A stretch of 34,523 bases of DNA from Ruminococcaceae bacterium UBA1405 (lineage in GTDB: Bacteria; Bacillota; Clostridia; Oscillospirales; Ruminococcaceae): positions 1-34,523 of the forward strand of contig DBQB01000010.1 in the NCBI GenBank assembly GCA_002305685.1. Reading direction: 5' to 3'. The position numbers and the translations under genes were made by a program. Below are positions 1 to 7,126 of this stretch, in pieces (position 1 is the stretch's first letter; every line of letters begins with the position of its first letter). The notes beneath the pieces are model-generated. The model saw only the letters and a list, made by a program, of their open reading frames with translations. It searched no databases and had not been told where the DNA came from.

Positions 1-16
1 GTCTACTTGACGGGGG

Positions 17-49
17 GCGGTTCATTTCAAAGAAACACCGCGCTTTTTT
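17..49 (+). terminator. Probable terminator of a plus-strand gene left of the window
   Basis: GCGGT at 17-21 pairs with ACCGC at 37-41, and TTTC at 25-28 with GAAA at 32-35, with a small asymmetric internal loop. The stem is followed by six T at 44-49. The T run lies on the plus strand, so it would stop a transcript entering from the left, convergent with the kinase gene. Nothing else is recognisable in bases 1-83. Confidence 0.45.
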
Positions 50-83
50 CTATCCTTTGGCTGAAGCCGTGGAAAGTTTTTAT

Positions 84-593
84 TCAACCGGGAAATTTTT
101 TCAGATAATCGGCAATCTGTTGGGCTGCATCAAGAGGAGTGATGTTGGTCACATCGATTTTTATCGAGTCCATGTTGCGATAGTTTTCCAGCCGTGGAAC
201 GCTTCGGTCGATGATATCATCTCTGCGGATTCCCGCCGCCACATCTCTGAAAAGCCGCTGCACCAGCGCCCGCTGGGAACATACCAGAGAAAACAGATGC
301 TGCTGAAACTCTCCTTTGAGCAGGGAACGCAGCTGGCGGACAATGGATTCTTCATGCATTACCCAGCAGAAGATGACATAGTCATAGACGGAGCAGGCCA
401 AAAAATTGTTGAGCAGATGGGCAATATTATCCATCACCATCGCCTTTGTCTCCTCATTTACCACAAAGGGAGACATCTCCCAGCACCAATCCCCGTCCAA
501 AAATACACTGTTGGGCAGCAGCTTCATCAGTTCCCGGCTGGTGGCGGATTTTCCTACCCCCATCGTTCCATTGATCATAATCAGCTGTTTCAG
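84..593 (-). CDS. Small P-loop nucleotide-binding kinase-like protein, probable CTG start
   Basis: A 169-residue protein if translation begins at the CTG at 591-593. It opens MKQLIMINGTMGVGKSATS, a strand plus Walker A loop (GTMGVGKS) typical of small AAA/shikimate-kinase-like P-loop phosphotransferases. The substrate cannot be told from sequence. The start is chosen because a strong AAGGAGG-type site (602-608) sits 8 bases before the CTG, while the first in-frame ATG (MINGTMG) is 23 bases from it and would clip the first beta strand; longer in-frame starts run into the upstream terminator. It lies downstream of the UPF0210 gene in the same direction but behind a terminator, so it is probably expressed by read-through or a promoter I could not identify. 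The family call is confident; the function is unknown. Confidence 0.75.
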   Translation of the reverse strand: MKQLIMINGTMGVGKSATSRELMKLLPNSVFLDGDWCWEMSPFVVNEETKAMVMDNIAHLLNNFLACSVYDYVIFCWVMHEESIVRQLRSLLKGEFQQHLFSLVCSQRALVQRLFRDVAAGIRRDDIIDRSVPRLENYRNMDSIKIDVTNITPLDAAQQIADYLKKFPG

Positions 594-601
594 GAAAACC
601 A

Positions 602-608
602 CCTCCTT
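602..608 (-). promoter_or_regulatory. Ribosome binding site that decides the CTG start of the kinase gene
   Basis: Read on the minus strand this is AAGGAGG, near-perfect complementarity to the 16S 3' end, followed by 8 bases and then CTG. No ATG, GTG or TTG stands at a workable distance in the kinase frame. Confidence 0.6.
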
Positions 609-624
609 TTTTACATTTTTTATA

Positions 625-658
625 GAAAGAAAAAATGGAGCGCCGAAGAGACGCTCCA
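625..658 (-). terminator. Rho-independent terminator after the UPF0210 gene
   Basis: TGGAGCG (636-642) pairs with CGCTCCA (652-658) around a 9-base loop. On the minus strand the stem is followed by TTTTTT and then CTTTCT. It begins a few bases after the stop codon of the UPF0210 gene and separates it from the kinase gene. Confidence 0.75.
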
Positions 659-664
659 TAGGGA

Positions 665-2026
665 TCAGTTTTTCAGGCTCTGCATCGGCGCGGGAATATA
701 ACCGCCACGAGAGATGAATCTGGCGGGGGAATGATAGTTGATCTTCATCACCGGTCCGCTGCCCAGCAGTCCGCCAAATTCCAGCTCATCGCCAATCTGT
801 TTGCCGATGGCAGGGATGACCCGGACGGCGGTGGTTTTGGAGTTGACCATACCAATGGCCGCCTCGTCGGCGATGATGGCGGAGATGACGTCGGCTGGGG
901 TATCGCCGGGGATGACGATCATATCCAGGCCAACCGAGCAGACGGCGGTCATCGCTTCCAGCTTTTCAATGGAGAGGGCGCCGACCCGAGCCGCATGGAT
1001 CATTCCCGCATCCTCGGTGACCGGGATGAAGGCGCCGGAAAGTCCGCCTACCCGGGAGGATGCCATTACGCCGCCCTTTTTCACTGCGTCGTTAAGCAGC
1101 GCCAGACAGGCAGTGGTGCCATGTGCGCCGCAGGTTTCCAGACCCATCTCCTCCAGGATATGGGCAACAGAATCTCCTACCGCCGGGGTAGGCGCCAGAG
1201 AGAGATCTACAATGCCGAAGGGAACTCCCAGCATTTTGGAAGCAGCGTCTCCCACCAGCTGGCCCATACGGGTGATCTTGAAGGCGGTTTTTTTCACGAT
1301 GTCTGCAACCTCGTCGATGCTGCAATCCCCGGCTTTGGCCAGGGCTGCCCGCACCACGCCGGGACCGGATACGCCCACATTGATGACGCAATCCGGTTCG
1401 CCGGGGCCATGGAAAGCGCCGGCCATAAAGGGGTTATCCTCGGGAGCGTTACAGAATACCACCAGCTTGGCGCTGCCGATGCAGTCCCGGTCAGCGGTGA
1501 GCTCGGAGGTTTGCTTTACAATTCCACCCATCATCCGCACGGCGTCCATATTGATGCCGCTCTTGGTGGTACCGATATTTACCGAGGAGCAGACGTGCTC
1601 GGTGCGGGAGAGGGCCTCGGGGATGGAGCGAATCAGCTCCAGATCACCGGCGGCAAAGCCTTTATGTACCAGTGCGGTATAACCGCCGATAAAGTTGACG
1701 CCCACGCTCTGAGCGGCTTTTTCCAGCGTCAGAGCATATTCTACCGGATCTCCGCCGCTGGCGGCTACAAGCATGGCGATGGGGGTAACGGCGATGCGCT
1801 TGTTGATGATGGGGATTCCATAGCGTTTTTCGATTTCTTCTCCCACCTTTACCAGATCTCTGGCACGGGAGGTGATTTTATCATAAACCCGGCGGCAGGA
1901 ACGATTGATATCGCTGTCGCAGCAGTCCAAAAGGGAGATTCCCATGGTGATGGTACGGATGTCCAGATTTTCATCCTGGATCATGGTGATGGTTTCCAGG
2001 ATATCGTTTACATTTAACAAAGCCAT
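665..2026 (-). CDS. UPF0210/DUF711 family protein (PFL family)
   Basis: A 453-residue protein matching the UPF0210 (DUF711) family over its full length, including the N-terminal NVNDILETITMIQDENLDIRT stretch, then a GINMDAVRMMG segment and the conserved C-terminal GGLLGSGPVMKI and FISRGG region. The family has a glycyl-radical/PFL-like fold by published annotation, but its reaction is not established. It sits 65 bases after the ACT-domain gene; this pair is conserved side by side in many Firmicutes, so the ACT protein is likely a regulatory or structural partner. The ATG at 2024-2026 has no good ribosome site immediately before it; a Shine-Dalgarno lies 39 bases upstream on the far side of a hairpin (separate entry). 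A terminator follows at 636-658. Confidence 0.9.
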   Translation of the reverse strand: MALLNVNDILETITMIQDENLDIRTITMGISLLDCCDSDINRSCRRVYDKITSRARDLVKVGEEIEKRYGIPIINKRIAVTPIAMLVAASGGDPVEYALTLEKAAQSVGVNFIGGYTALVHKGFAAGDLELIRSIPEALSRTEHVCSSVNIGTTKSGINMDAVRMMGGIVKQTSELTADRDCIGSAKLVVFCNAPEDNPFMAGAFHGPGEPDCVINVGVSGPGVVRAALAKAGDCSIDEVADIVKKTAFKITRMGQLVGDAASKMLGVPFGIVDLSLAPTPAVGDSVAHILEEMGLETCGAHGTTACLALLNDAVKKGGVMASSRVGGLSGAFIPVTEDAGMIHAARVGALSIEKLEAMTAVCSVGLDMIVIPGDTPADVISAIIADEAAIGMVNSKTTAVRVIPAIGKQIGDELEFGGLLGSGPVMKINYHSPARFISRGGYIPAPMQSLKN

Positions 2027-2036
2027 GATGCCACGC

Positions 2037-2072
2037 GCTTTCGGACAGATGTCCGCAAAAGCTGTCTCCTTT
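2037..2072 (-). promoter_or_regulatory. Shine-Dalgarno plus hairpin in the UPF0210 leader
   Basis: On the minus strand AAAGGAG (2072-2066) is followed by a stem: GCTTT (2062-2058) with AAAGC (2041-2037), a 2-base bulge, then CGGAC with GTCCG around a 4-base loop. Measured linearly the Shine-Dalgarno is about 39 bases from the ATG at 2026. With the hairpin formed only about 13 unpaired bases separate them. This suggests the stem brings the ribosome site to the start codon. It is an inference from base pairing only. Confidence 0.45.
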
Positions 2073-2091
2073 CAAAATATCAGTTCGTCAG

Positions 2092-2361
2092 TCAGATGCG
2101 GTGCATGGAGTTAAAGATATCCTCATGCATGACATGGATGGAAAGGCCAAGTTCCTTTCCCAGCTGTTCCATCTGATCCACCAGCGTGCTGAAATCCACG
2201 CTCATGTGGCTGATGTCGGTGAGCATTATCATGGCGAACAGATCCTGCATAACCGACTGGGTGACTTCGATGACATTGATATCATGCTGTGCGCACACGG
2301 TGCTGACCTTGGCCAAAATACCAACCATATCCCGGCCAATAACGGTGATAACTGCTTTCAT
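2092..2361 (-). CDS. ACT-domain protein, UPF0237 family
   Basis: An 89-residue single ACT domain beginning MKAVITVIGRDMVGILAKVS, with the usual beta-alpha-beta-beta-alpha-beta pattern (VGILAKVSTVCAQHDINVIEV, then FAMIMLTDIS). ACT domains bind small ligands, often amino acids, usually as dimers. The start at 2361 is preferred over a longer in-frame one because GGAGG (2372-2376 on this strand) stands 10 bases before it and the extra upstream residues do not resemble the family. It precedes the UPF0210 gene by 65 bases in the same direction, the conserved pairing of these families. The ligand is unknown. Confidence 0.88.
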   Translation of the reverse strand: MKAVITVIGRDMVGILAKVSTVCAQHDINVIEVTQSVMQDLFAMIMLTDISHMSVDFSTLVDQMEQLGKELGLSIHVMHEDIFNSMHRI

Positions 2362-2448
2362 AAAGAGATATCCTCCTTCTCGTGACGGCCTTCCCAAAGG
2401 GGAAGTGTTTGCTATTCACGGACAAGTGTTTTTTGAAGATAAGGTTAT

Positions 2449-2460
2449 AATAACGTTATT
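2449..2460. promoter_or_regulatory. Perfect 12-bp palindrome in the ACT/lrp intergenic region
   Basis: AATAACGTTATT is a perfect inverted repeat in the AT-rich part of the divergent 391-base gap (2362-2752). It lies about 90 bases upstream of the ACT gene, overlapping several TATAAT-like hexamers on the minus strand, none with a good -35 partner. A regulator operator is possible. The rest of the gap holds the lrp promoter and otherwise nothing I recognise. Confidence 0.3.
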
Positions 2461-2612
2461 GTATCATAAATACCGCGGAAAAAAAAGCCTTAGAAGCGAC
2501 AATCTTTTTTGCTTTCCCAGAGCAAAAACCGTCAACTGCAACAGGAAGGTTTAATCCGGATGTTTCATAACCTAAAAATGCTCATTTGCACAGGACTATG
2601 ATGGGATAATGG

Positions 2613-2641
2613 TTTACTTTCTGCAACTTTTTTGCTATAAT
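2613..2641 (+). promoter_or_regulatory. Sigma-A type promoter for the lrp-aminotransferase operon
   Basis: TTTACT (2613-2618), a 17-base spacer and a perfect TATAAT (2636-2641). Transcription would begin near 2648, giving a leader of about 105 bases before the regulator gene. Confidence 0.6.
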
Positions 2642-2752
2642 TACTCTTAATATCGATCCCAACCAAATGCCATAAGAGGTTCCTGTAAACAGGCTAAATC
2701 GGGGCCAAAGATGGTGGTACAGGAAAGAAATTTTTGAAGGAGTGATTTTGTC

Positions 2753-3232
2753 ATGGATAACCTGTTAAACCTGCTGGACAAAAACTGCCGGATGAAAGAT
2801 GAACAGCTTGCCGTATTGCTGGGCGTCTCCGCTGATGAGGTTGCCCAGGCAATTGCAGCATATGAAAATAAAGGTGTCATCCGTGGCTATAAGGCCGTTA
2901 TTGACTGGGATAAAACCGATCGGGAGTATGTCATTGCCCGTATTGAAATTCGGGTAATCCCTATGCGGGATCATGGATTTGATGAGATTGCCCGTACCAT
3001 CTATTCTTTTGACGAGGTGGAGACCTGTTACCTGATGAGCGGTGGATACGATCTGGCGGTAACGGTGGCAGGCAAATCCTTTAAGGATGTGGCGCTTTTT
3101 GTTTCCCAAAAGCTGGCGCCCATCGATGCGGTCCAGTCCACCTCCACCCATTTTGTTTTGAAGAAATATAAAGAGCGGGGAATTTTGCTGGCGGACAAGG
3201 AAAAGGATATGAGGGAGGTATCTCTGCTGTGA
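2753..3232 (+). CDS. Lrp/AsnC family transcriptional regulator
   Basis: A 159-residue protein with an N-terminal winged helix-turn-helix (roughly residues 1-50: LLDKNCRMKDEQLAVLLGVS then a recognition helix ending in NKGVIRGYKAVID) and a C-terminal RAM/ACT-like effector domain (residues 60-140, including the family-typical VETCYLMSGGYDLAVTV). Such proteins form octamers that bind DNA and sense amino acids. AAGGAG lies about 10 bases before the ATG. Its stop overlaps the GTG start of the aminotransferase (GTGA), so the two are translationally coupled. The order matches Bacillus subtilis alaR-alaT (yugG-yugH), where the regulator activates alanine synthesis; orthology is inferred from order and similarity, not tested. 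Confidence 0.88.
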   Translation: MDNLLNLLDKNCRMKDEQLAVLLGVSADEVAQAIAAYENKGVIRGYKAVIDWDKTDREYVIARIEIRVIPMRDHGFDEIARTIYSFDEVETCYLMSGGYDLAVTVAGKSFKDVALFVSQKLAPIDAVQSTSTHFVLKKYKERGILLADKEKDMREVSLL

Positions 3233-4398
3233 TAGATTATTCCTCCCTGCTTTCCCAAAAAGTGATCAACATCAAGCCTTCCGGTATTCGACGTTTCTTT
3301 GATATCGCCAACGAGATGGACAACGTCATCTCGCTGGGGGTAGGTGAACCGGATTTCCGTACTCCCTGGGCGATCCGTCACGCCGGCATTGTATCTTTGG
3401 AAAAGGGCCACACCTGGTATACCGCCAACGCTGGTTTGGCGGAACTGCGCACCGAGATCACCAAATATCTGGAGCGCCGTTTTCATCTGAGCTATCACAG
3501 CAAGGACGAGATCCTGGTCACGGTAGGCGGATCGGAGGCCATCGATATTCTGATTCGTGCCTGCGTAGAGCCGGGGGACGAGGTTTTAATCCCCGAACCC
3601 TCCTTTGTATGTTATTCTCCCATCACCACTCTGACCGGCGGCGTACCGGTACCGATCGAGACCAAAGCGGAGGACGGATTCCGTCTGACTGCTCAAGCGC
3701 TGAAAGAAAAGATCACCCCCCGCACCAAACTGCTGATCTTCCCCTTCCCCAACAATCCCACCGGAGCGGTGATGCGTCGGGAGCATCTGGAGGAGATTGC
3801 AAAGGTGCTGCAGGATACCAACATCCTGGTACTTTCCGATGAGATCTACGCGGAGCTGACTTATGGCAGTGAGCCCCATGTTTCCATTGCTTCCATCCCT
3901 GGTATGCAGGAGCGCACCGTTGTGGTCAACGGTTTTTCCAAGGCTTATGCTATGACCGGTTGGCGTCTGGGATATGCGGCGGGACCGGCTCCCATCATCA
4001 AACAGATGACCAAGGTCCATCAGTTTGCCATCATGTGCGCACCTACCACCAGCCAGTATGCCGCGGTGGAAGCTATGCGCAGCTGTGATGAAGAAATCCA
4101 GAAGATGAAAAGTGAATACGATATGCGTCGCCATCTGATAGTGGACGGGCTTAACCGGATGGGGCTGACCTGTTTTAATCCGGAAGGTGCGTTTTATGTA
4201 TTCCCTTCCATCAAGATCACTGGTCTTTCCTCGGAAGATTTTTGTCAAAAGCTGTTGTATGCCCAGCGGGTTGCGGTGGTTCCCGGCAATGCGTTCGGAG
4301 ACTCCGGCGAAGGCCATGTGCGGATCTCCTACTCTTATTCCATCGATCACATTATGGAATCCCTCAAACGCATTGAGGCATTTCTGAAAACATTGTAA
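3229..4398 (+). CDS. PLP-dependent class I/II aminotransferase (probable alanine/aspartate-type)
   Basis: A 389-residue fold-type I aminotransferase. Visible signatures are the substrate-side GVGEPDF (residues 37-43), the cofactor-binding FPFPNNPTGA (171-180), SDEIYAEL (203-210) and the Schiff-base lysine in GFSKAYAMTGWRLGYA (Lys238). The C-terminal RISYSYS carries the arginine expected to bind the substrate carboxylate. The GTG start overlaps the regulator's stop codon by four bases, indicating coupled translation. Closest match from memory is B. subtilis AlaT (YugH), an alanine transaminase, which also follows an Lrp-type gene. Related enzymes accept aspartate or aromatic amino acids, so the substrate is not certain. 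A strong terminator follows. Confidence 0.9.
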   Translation: MIDYSSLLSQKVINIKPSGIRRFFDIANEMDNVISLGVGEPDFRTPWAIRHAGIVSLEKGHTWYTANAGLAELRTEITKYLERRFHLSYHSKDEILVTVGGSEAIDILIRACVEPGDEVLIPEPSFVCYSPITTLTGGVPVPIETKAEDGFRLTAQALKEKITPRTKLLIFPFPNNPTGAVMRREHLEEIAKVLQDTNILVLSDEIYAELTYGSEPHVSIASIPGMQERTVVVNGFSKAYAMTGWRLGYAAGPAPIIKQMTKVHQFAIMCAPTTSQYAAVEAMRSCDEEIQKMKSEYDMRRHLIVDGLNRMGLTCFNPEGAFYVFPSIKITGLSSEDFCQKLLYAQRVAVVPGNAFGDSGEGHVRISYSYSIDHIMESLKRIEAFLKTL

Positions 4399-4408
4399 GG
4401 ATTTGATT

Positions 4409-4441
4409 AACAGGCTGTCGTTTTTGGACAGCCTGTTTTTT
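4409..4441 (+). terminator. Rho-independent terminator after the aminotransferase
   Basis: AACAGGCTGTC (4409-4419) and GACAGCCTGTT (4427-4437) form an 11-bp perfect stem with a 7-base loop, running into a T tract that ends at 4441. Confidence 0.9.
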
Positions 4442-4463
4442 CTCAAAGAAAGGAGTGCTTAGG

Positions 4464-5606
4464 ATGTCTGGTACGGTCTGTGCGCTAAAGGTGCAGTCCT
4501 ATTCCTATGAACAGGTACAGGCTGCTGTAGATCGCCAGTTTGAGATGTTGGAATTGGATCAGCTGATATCTCCGGGGATGAAGGTGGTCATAAAGCCCAA
4601 TCTGCTGATGAAACGTACGCCTGAGGAGGCAACCACCACCCATCCGGCTTTAGTTGCGGCCATTGCCCAGCATCTGCTCAAACTGGGGGCCGGATCGGTG
4701 ATGGTTGCGGAAAGTCCGGGAGGGCTTTACAACAAATCCCAGCTGACGGGAATTTATCAGGCCACCGGGATGACCGCCTATGGGGAGCAGTACGGCTTTT
4801 CGCTCAACGAAGATTTTAGCTATACAGAGGTTTCGTTTCCTCAAGGTGAGAACTGCAAGGCTTTCAACATCATCACGCCGCTGGTGGAGGCAGATCTGGT
4901 AATCAGTGTAGCCAAGTTAAAAACCCATGGGATGACCGGGCTTTCCGGGGCGGTAAAGAATATGTTTGGTTCGGTTCCGGGGCTGCAAAAGCCGGAACTT
5001 CACTATCGTTTTCCGGATAAGATGCAGTTTTGCAATATGCTGATTGATTTATGGGAATGTGTACATCCTGCCATTACCTTTGTGGACGGCATTGAGGCGA
5101 TGGAGGGCAATGGGCCTTCAGGAGGAAACGGGAGGAAGGTAGAGCGCATTTTCTGTTCCACCGATCCATATGCGCTGGATTTGGTACTGGCTTATCTGAT
5201 TGATATGCCTTTGTCGCAGATTCCGGTGTTGCAAAACGCCATACGGCGGGGGTTATGTCCAGATCAAGTTTCCCAGGTGACGCTGATTGGGGATGAAGTG
5301 ACGCCGATCAAGGATTTTGACAAACCTCGGCAGAAGAACATTGATTTTCTGGATTATCTGCCCGGATGGTTATACCGTCCTGCCAAGAAAGCGGCGGACG
5401 CGCTGTTGACACCGCATCCGGTGGTACGGACAAAGGACTGTATTGGCTGTGGCAAATGTGCCCAAAGCTGTCCGCAGCGGATTATACGGGTAGAGAACCA
5501 CAAGGCAAAGATTGGCCGGGACGGATGTATCCGCTGTTATTGTTGTCACGAGATGTGTCCGGTGAAAGCCATAGACATCAAAAGCTTTCGTCTATTCCGC
5601 ATCTAA
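4464..5606 (+). CDS. DUF362 domain protein with two 4Fe-4S clusters
   Basis: A 380-residue protein with a DUF362 domain over roughly residues 25-270 (KVVIKPNLLM, then AESPGG, then the conserved KLKTHGMTGLSGAVKNMFG segment) and a C-terminal ferredoxin domain with two cluster motifs: CIGCGKCAQSCP (Cys326/329/332/336) and CIRCYCCHEMCP (Cys355/358/361/365, with an extra Cys360). This implies electron transfer; the partner and reaction of DUF362 proteins are not known. The ATG at 4464 is chosen because AAAGGAG (4449-4455) lies 8 bases before it; an upstream in-frame GTG overlaps that site. The gene starts only about 22 bases after a strong terminator, so it depends on read-through or an unrecognised promoter. 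Confidence 0.88.
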   Translation: MSGTVCALKVQSYSYEQVQAAVDRQFEMLELDQLISPGMKVVIKPNLLMKRTPEEATTTHPALVAAIAQHLLKLGAGSVMVAESPGGLYNKSQLTGIYQATGMTAYGEQYGFSLNEDFSYTEVSFPQGENCKAFNIITPLVEADLVISVAKLKTHGMTGLSGAVKNMFGSVPGLQKPELHYRFPDKMQFCNMLIDLWECVHPAITFVDGIEAMEGNGPSGGNGRKVERIFCSTDPYALDLVLAYLIDMPLSQIPVLQNAIRRGLCPDQVSQVTLIGDEVTPIKDFDKPRQKNIDFLDYLPGWLYRPAKKAADALLTPHPVVRTKDCIGCGKCAQSCPQRIIRVENHKAKIGRDGCIRCYCCHEMCPVKAIDIKSFRLFRI

Positions 5607-5624
5607 CCTACAAACGCCAAAAAT

Positions 5625-6068
5625 AAAAAGGTTTGGGGTCCAGGGGGATTACCTCAAAATCCCCTTGGTCGCGGCCGCAGCCGCGAAACCCCCGATCCCC
5701 CGCCGGAGGGTCTCAATTCTACCTTTTAATTTCCACTCCACCCCTCCGGCGGGCCAATGCGAAGCATTGGAATTGGGTCGAAGAACCAACCCAACCATTT
5801 CCAAAGTTCTGCAACCTCGTCAATCTTTGGACGGTTTCCTGGTTTTTGAAATATTGAAATCTTGTCATAGCAATCCATATTTTATAAAATATTCGTGGCC
5901 CTGCTTTGAACGATATTCCAATGCGGTGCATTGGAACGCCGGAGGGGCTAGGCGGAAACTGAGAGGGAGAAAGAGAGCCCCTCCGGCGAAAGAGTGCGGG
6001 GGTGTTTCGCGGCTGCGGCCGCGACCAGAACCTTTTGAGGAAAGGTTCTGGACTCCAAACCTTTTTTC
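5625..6068. repeat. Non-coding inverted-repeat element with covarying hairpins
   Basis: The 529-base gap before ispE is nearly filled by two inverted arms. Left arm 5625-5780 and right arm 5918-6068 read the same on opposite strands: a terminal AAAAAGGTTTGG(G/A)GTCCAG, an 11-bp hairpin (5640-5668; 6025-6051), a TCGCGGC/GCCGCGA hairpin with a NotI-site core (5669-5686; 6007-6024), a long-range CGCCGGAGGGG/CCCCTCCGGCG stem (5699-5710 with 5742-5753; 5937-5949 with 5976-5988) and a CCAATGC/GCATTGG hairpin (5754-5770; about 5918-5936). The first hairpin differs at five base pairs between arms yet stays paired. No open frame here resembles a protein and no clear target duplication is visible. It resembles the palindromic intergenic repeats of gut Clostridia, from memory. 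Confidence 0.75.
5862..5890 (+). promoter_or_regulatory. Candidate promoter in the core of the inverted-repeat element
   Basis: TTGTCA (5862-5867), a 17-base spacer and TAAAAT (5885-5890), pointing to ispE. The -10 lies within the 16-bp perfect palindrome ATATTTTATAAAATAT (5877-5892), so a weaker opposite-strand reading is also possible. A transcript from here would cross the right arm and its hairpins before reaching ispE. Confidence 0.45.
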
Positions 6069-6135
6069 GTTGGGTAAAGTGGGGAGGTTTACTTTTCCAC
6101 AAGAACCGTTTTTGAGTTGAGAAGGAGAGAAATAG

Positions 6136-7041
6136 ATGTCTGAGGATACCGTTACCCTTTTGGCTGCGGCGAAAATCAATCTGTCATTGGATATCCTGGG
6201 GAAACGGGAGGATGGATACCATCTTATGCAGATGGTAATGCAGTCAGTCTCCCTTTACGATACCATCGTTGTAACCACTGGCTATACTCCTGGAATTACA
6301 CTAACCTGCCAGCAGCCCGGAGTCCCCAACGATGCCCGTAACATTGCTTGGAAAGCGGCTCAGCTTTTTTATCAGTCCATCGGCAAAACTCCCAGCCTGC
6401 ATATTGCCATTACCAAACAAATTCCCAGTGAGGCAGGGCTTGCGGGCGGCAGCGCCGACGGGGCTGCCGTTTTGTTGGGCCTGAACCGACTATTCGGAAA
6501 TCCCTTAACCCAGCAGCAGCTCTGCCACTTAGGTTTACAGATTGGCGCCGATCTTCCGTTTTGTATCGTGGGAGGGACCCAACTTGTGGAAGGCATCGGA
6601 GAAAAGCTTACCCCTTTGCCACCTCTGACAAAAGGATGGTTTGTGATTGCCAAACCGCCTCAGGGCGTCGCCACCGGACCTTGTTTTCAGCGGTTTGATC
6701 AGCTGGTGCCGCAGACAGTTTTCCACCCCAATACCGATGAAATGTTGAAAGCCTTGGACCGACAGGAGTTTCCCGGTGTGGCCCGTCAGATGCAGAATGT
6801 TTTGGAAAGAGCTGCTCAGTGTCCCGCGGTGGAAAGACTGCGCCAGCAGATGGAACAGTGCGGCGCTTTGGGCTGCTGTATGACCGGAAGCGGTTCCGCA
6901 GTGGTGGCGGCGTTTGATCAGGAGGAGCAGGCGCGCCACTGTCTCTCCCAGATAGCTCCGCCGGTGCGCTCTTTTCTGGTACAGCCGGTGGAAAAAGGTG
7001 TGTTTTTACAGCGCGGAGATTCCATGATCTCGGTATTCTAA
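6136..7041 (+). CDS. ispE: 4-diphosphocytidyl-2-C-methyl-D-erythritol kinase
   Basis: A 301-residue GHMP kinase that phosphorylates CDP-methylerythritol in the MEP route to isoprenoid precursors. Seen: AKINLSLDI near the N-terminus with the substrate-binding Lys13, the ATP-binding glycine-rich loop in PSEAGLAGGSADGAA (about 97-111), the catalytic aspartate in IGADLPFC (Asp139) and the C-terminal GHMP motif around CMTGSGSAVVAAF. Length is normal for the family (about 280-300). AAGGAGAG stands just before the ATG. It follows the inverted-repeat element and lies 85 bases before comEC. The cytosolic role is well established for the family. Confidence 0.95.
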   Translation: MSEDTVTLLAAAKINLSLDILGKREDGYHLMQMVMQSVSLYDTIVVTTGYTPGITLTCQQPGVPNDARNIAWKAAQLFYQSIGKTPSLHIAITKQIPSEAGLAGGSADGAAVLLGLNRLFGNPLTQQQLCHLGLQIGADLPFCIVGGTQLVEGIGEKLTPLPPLTKGWFVIAKPPQGVATGPCFQRFDQLVPQTVFHPNTDEMLKALDRQEFPGVARQMQNVLERAAQCPAVERLRQQMEQCGALGCCMTGSGSAVVAAFDQEEQARHCLSQIAPPVRSFLVQPVEKGVFLQRGDSMISVF

Positions 7042-7043
7042 AA

Positions 7044-7072
7044 TAGACAAATCCCCCTCTCCGTATTATACT
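7044..7072 (+). promoter_or_regulatory. Candidate promoter between ispE and comEC
   Basis: TAGACA (7044-7049), 17 bases and TATACT (7067-7072). Transcription would start near 7079, inside the loop of the hairpin described next, so its transcripts would lack the strand that hides the comEC ribosome site. Confidence 0.5.
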
Positions 7073-7125
7073 AAAAGAGAAAATTTCGTTTCCCTGTTGG
7101 TGAACGTATCGGAGGGAGGGGGATT
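7050..7125 (+). promoter_or_regulatory. Stem sequestering the comEC ribosome binding site
   Basis: AATCCCCCTCTCCG (7050-7063) is complementary to 7110-7125, which contains the whole comEC Shine-Dalgarno (GGAGGGAGGGGG). Fourteen base pairs form with a single 2-base bulge (7115-7116) and a 46-base loop. In a transcript reading through from ispE the ribosome site would be buried. Confidence 0.6.
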
Positions 7126-7126
7126 T

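Noticed and set aside
17..41. The 17-41 hairpin as a terminator for the minus-strand kinase gene
   Set aside because: Its T tract is on the plus strand; the minus-strand side runs into C residues.
731..2017. Long plus-strand open frame (428 codons) opposite the UPF0210 gene
   Set aside because: It is the antisense shadow of a full-length conserved family; its product is His/Gly/Asp-rich and unlike any protein.
5633..6179. Several overlapping small open frames in the pre-ispE gap
   Set aside because: They fall in the inverted-repeat element, have no ribosome sites and mirror one another because the arms are inverted copies.
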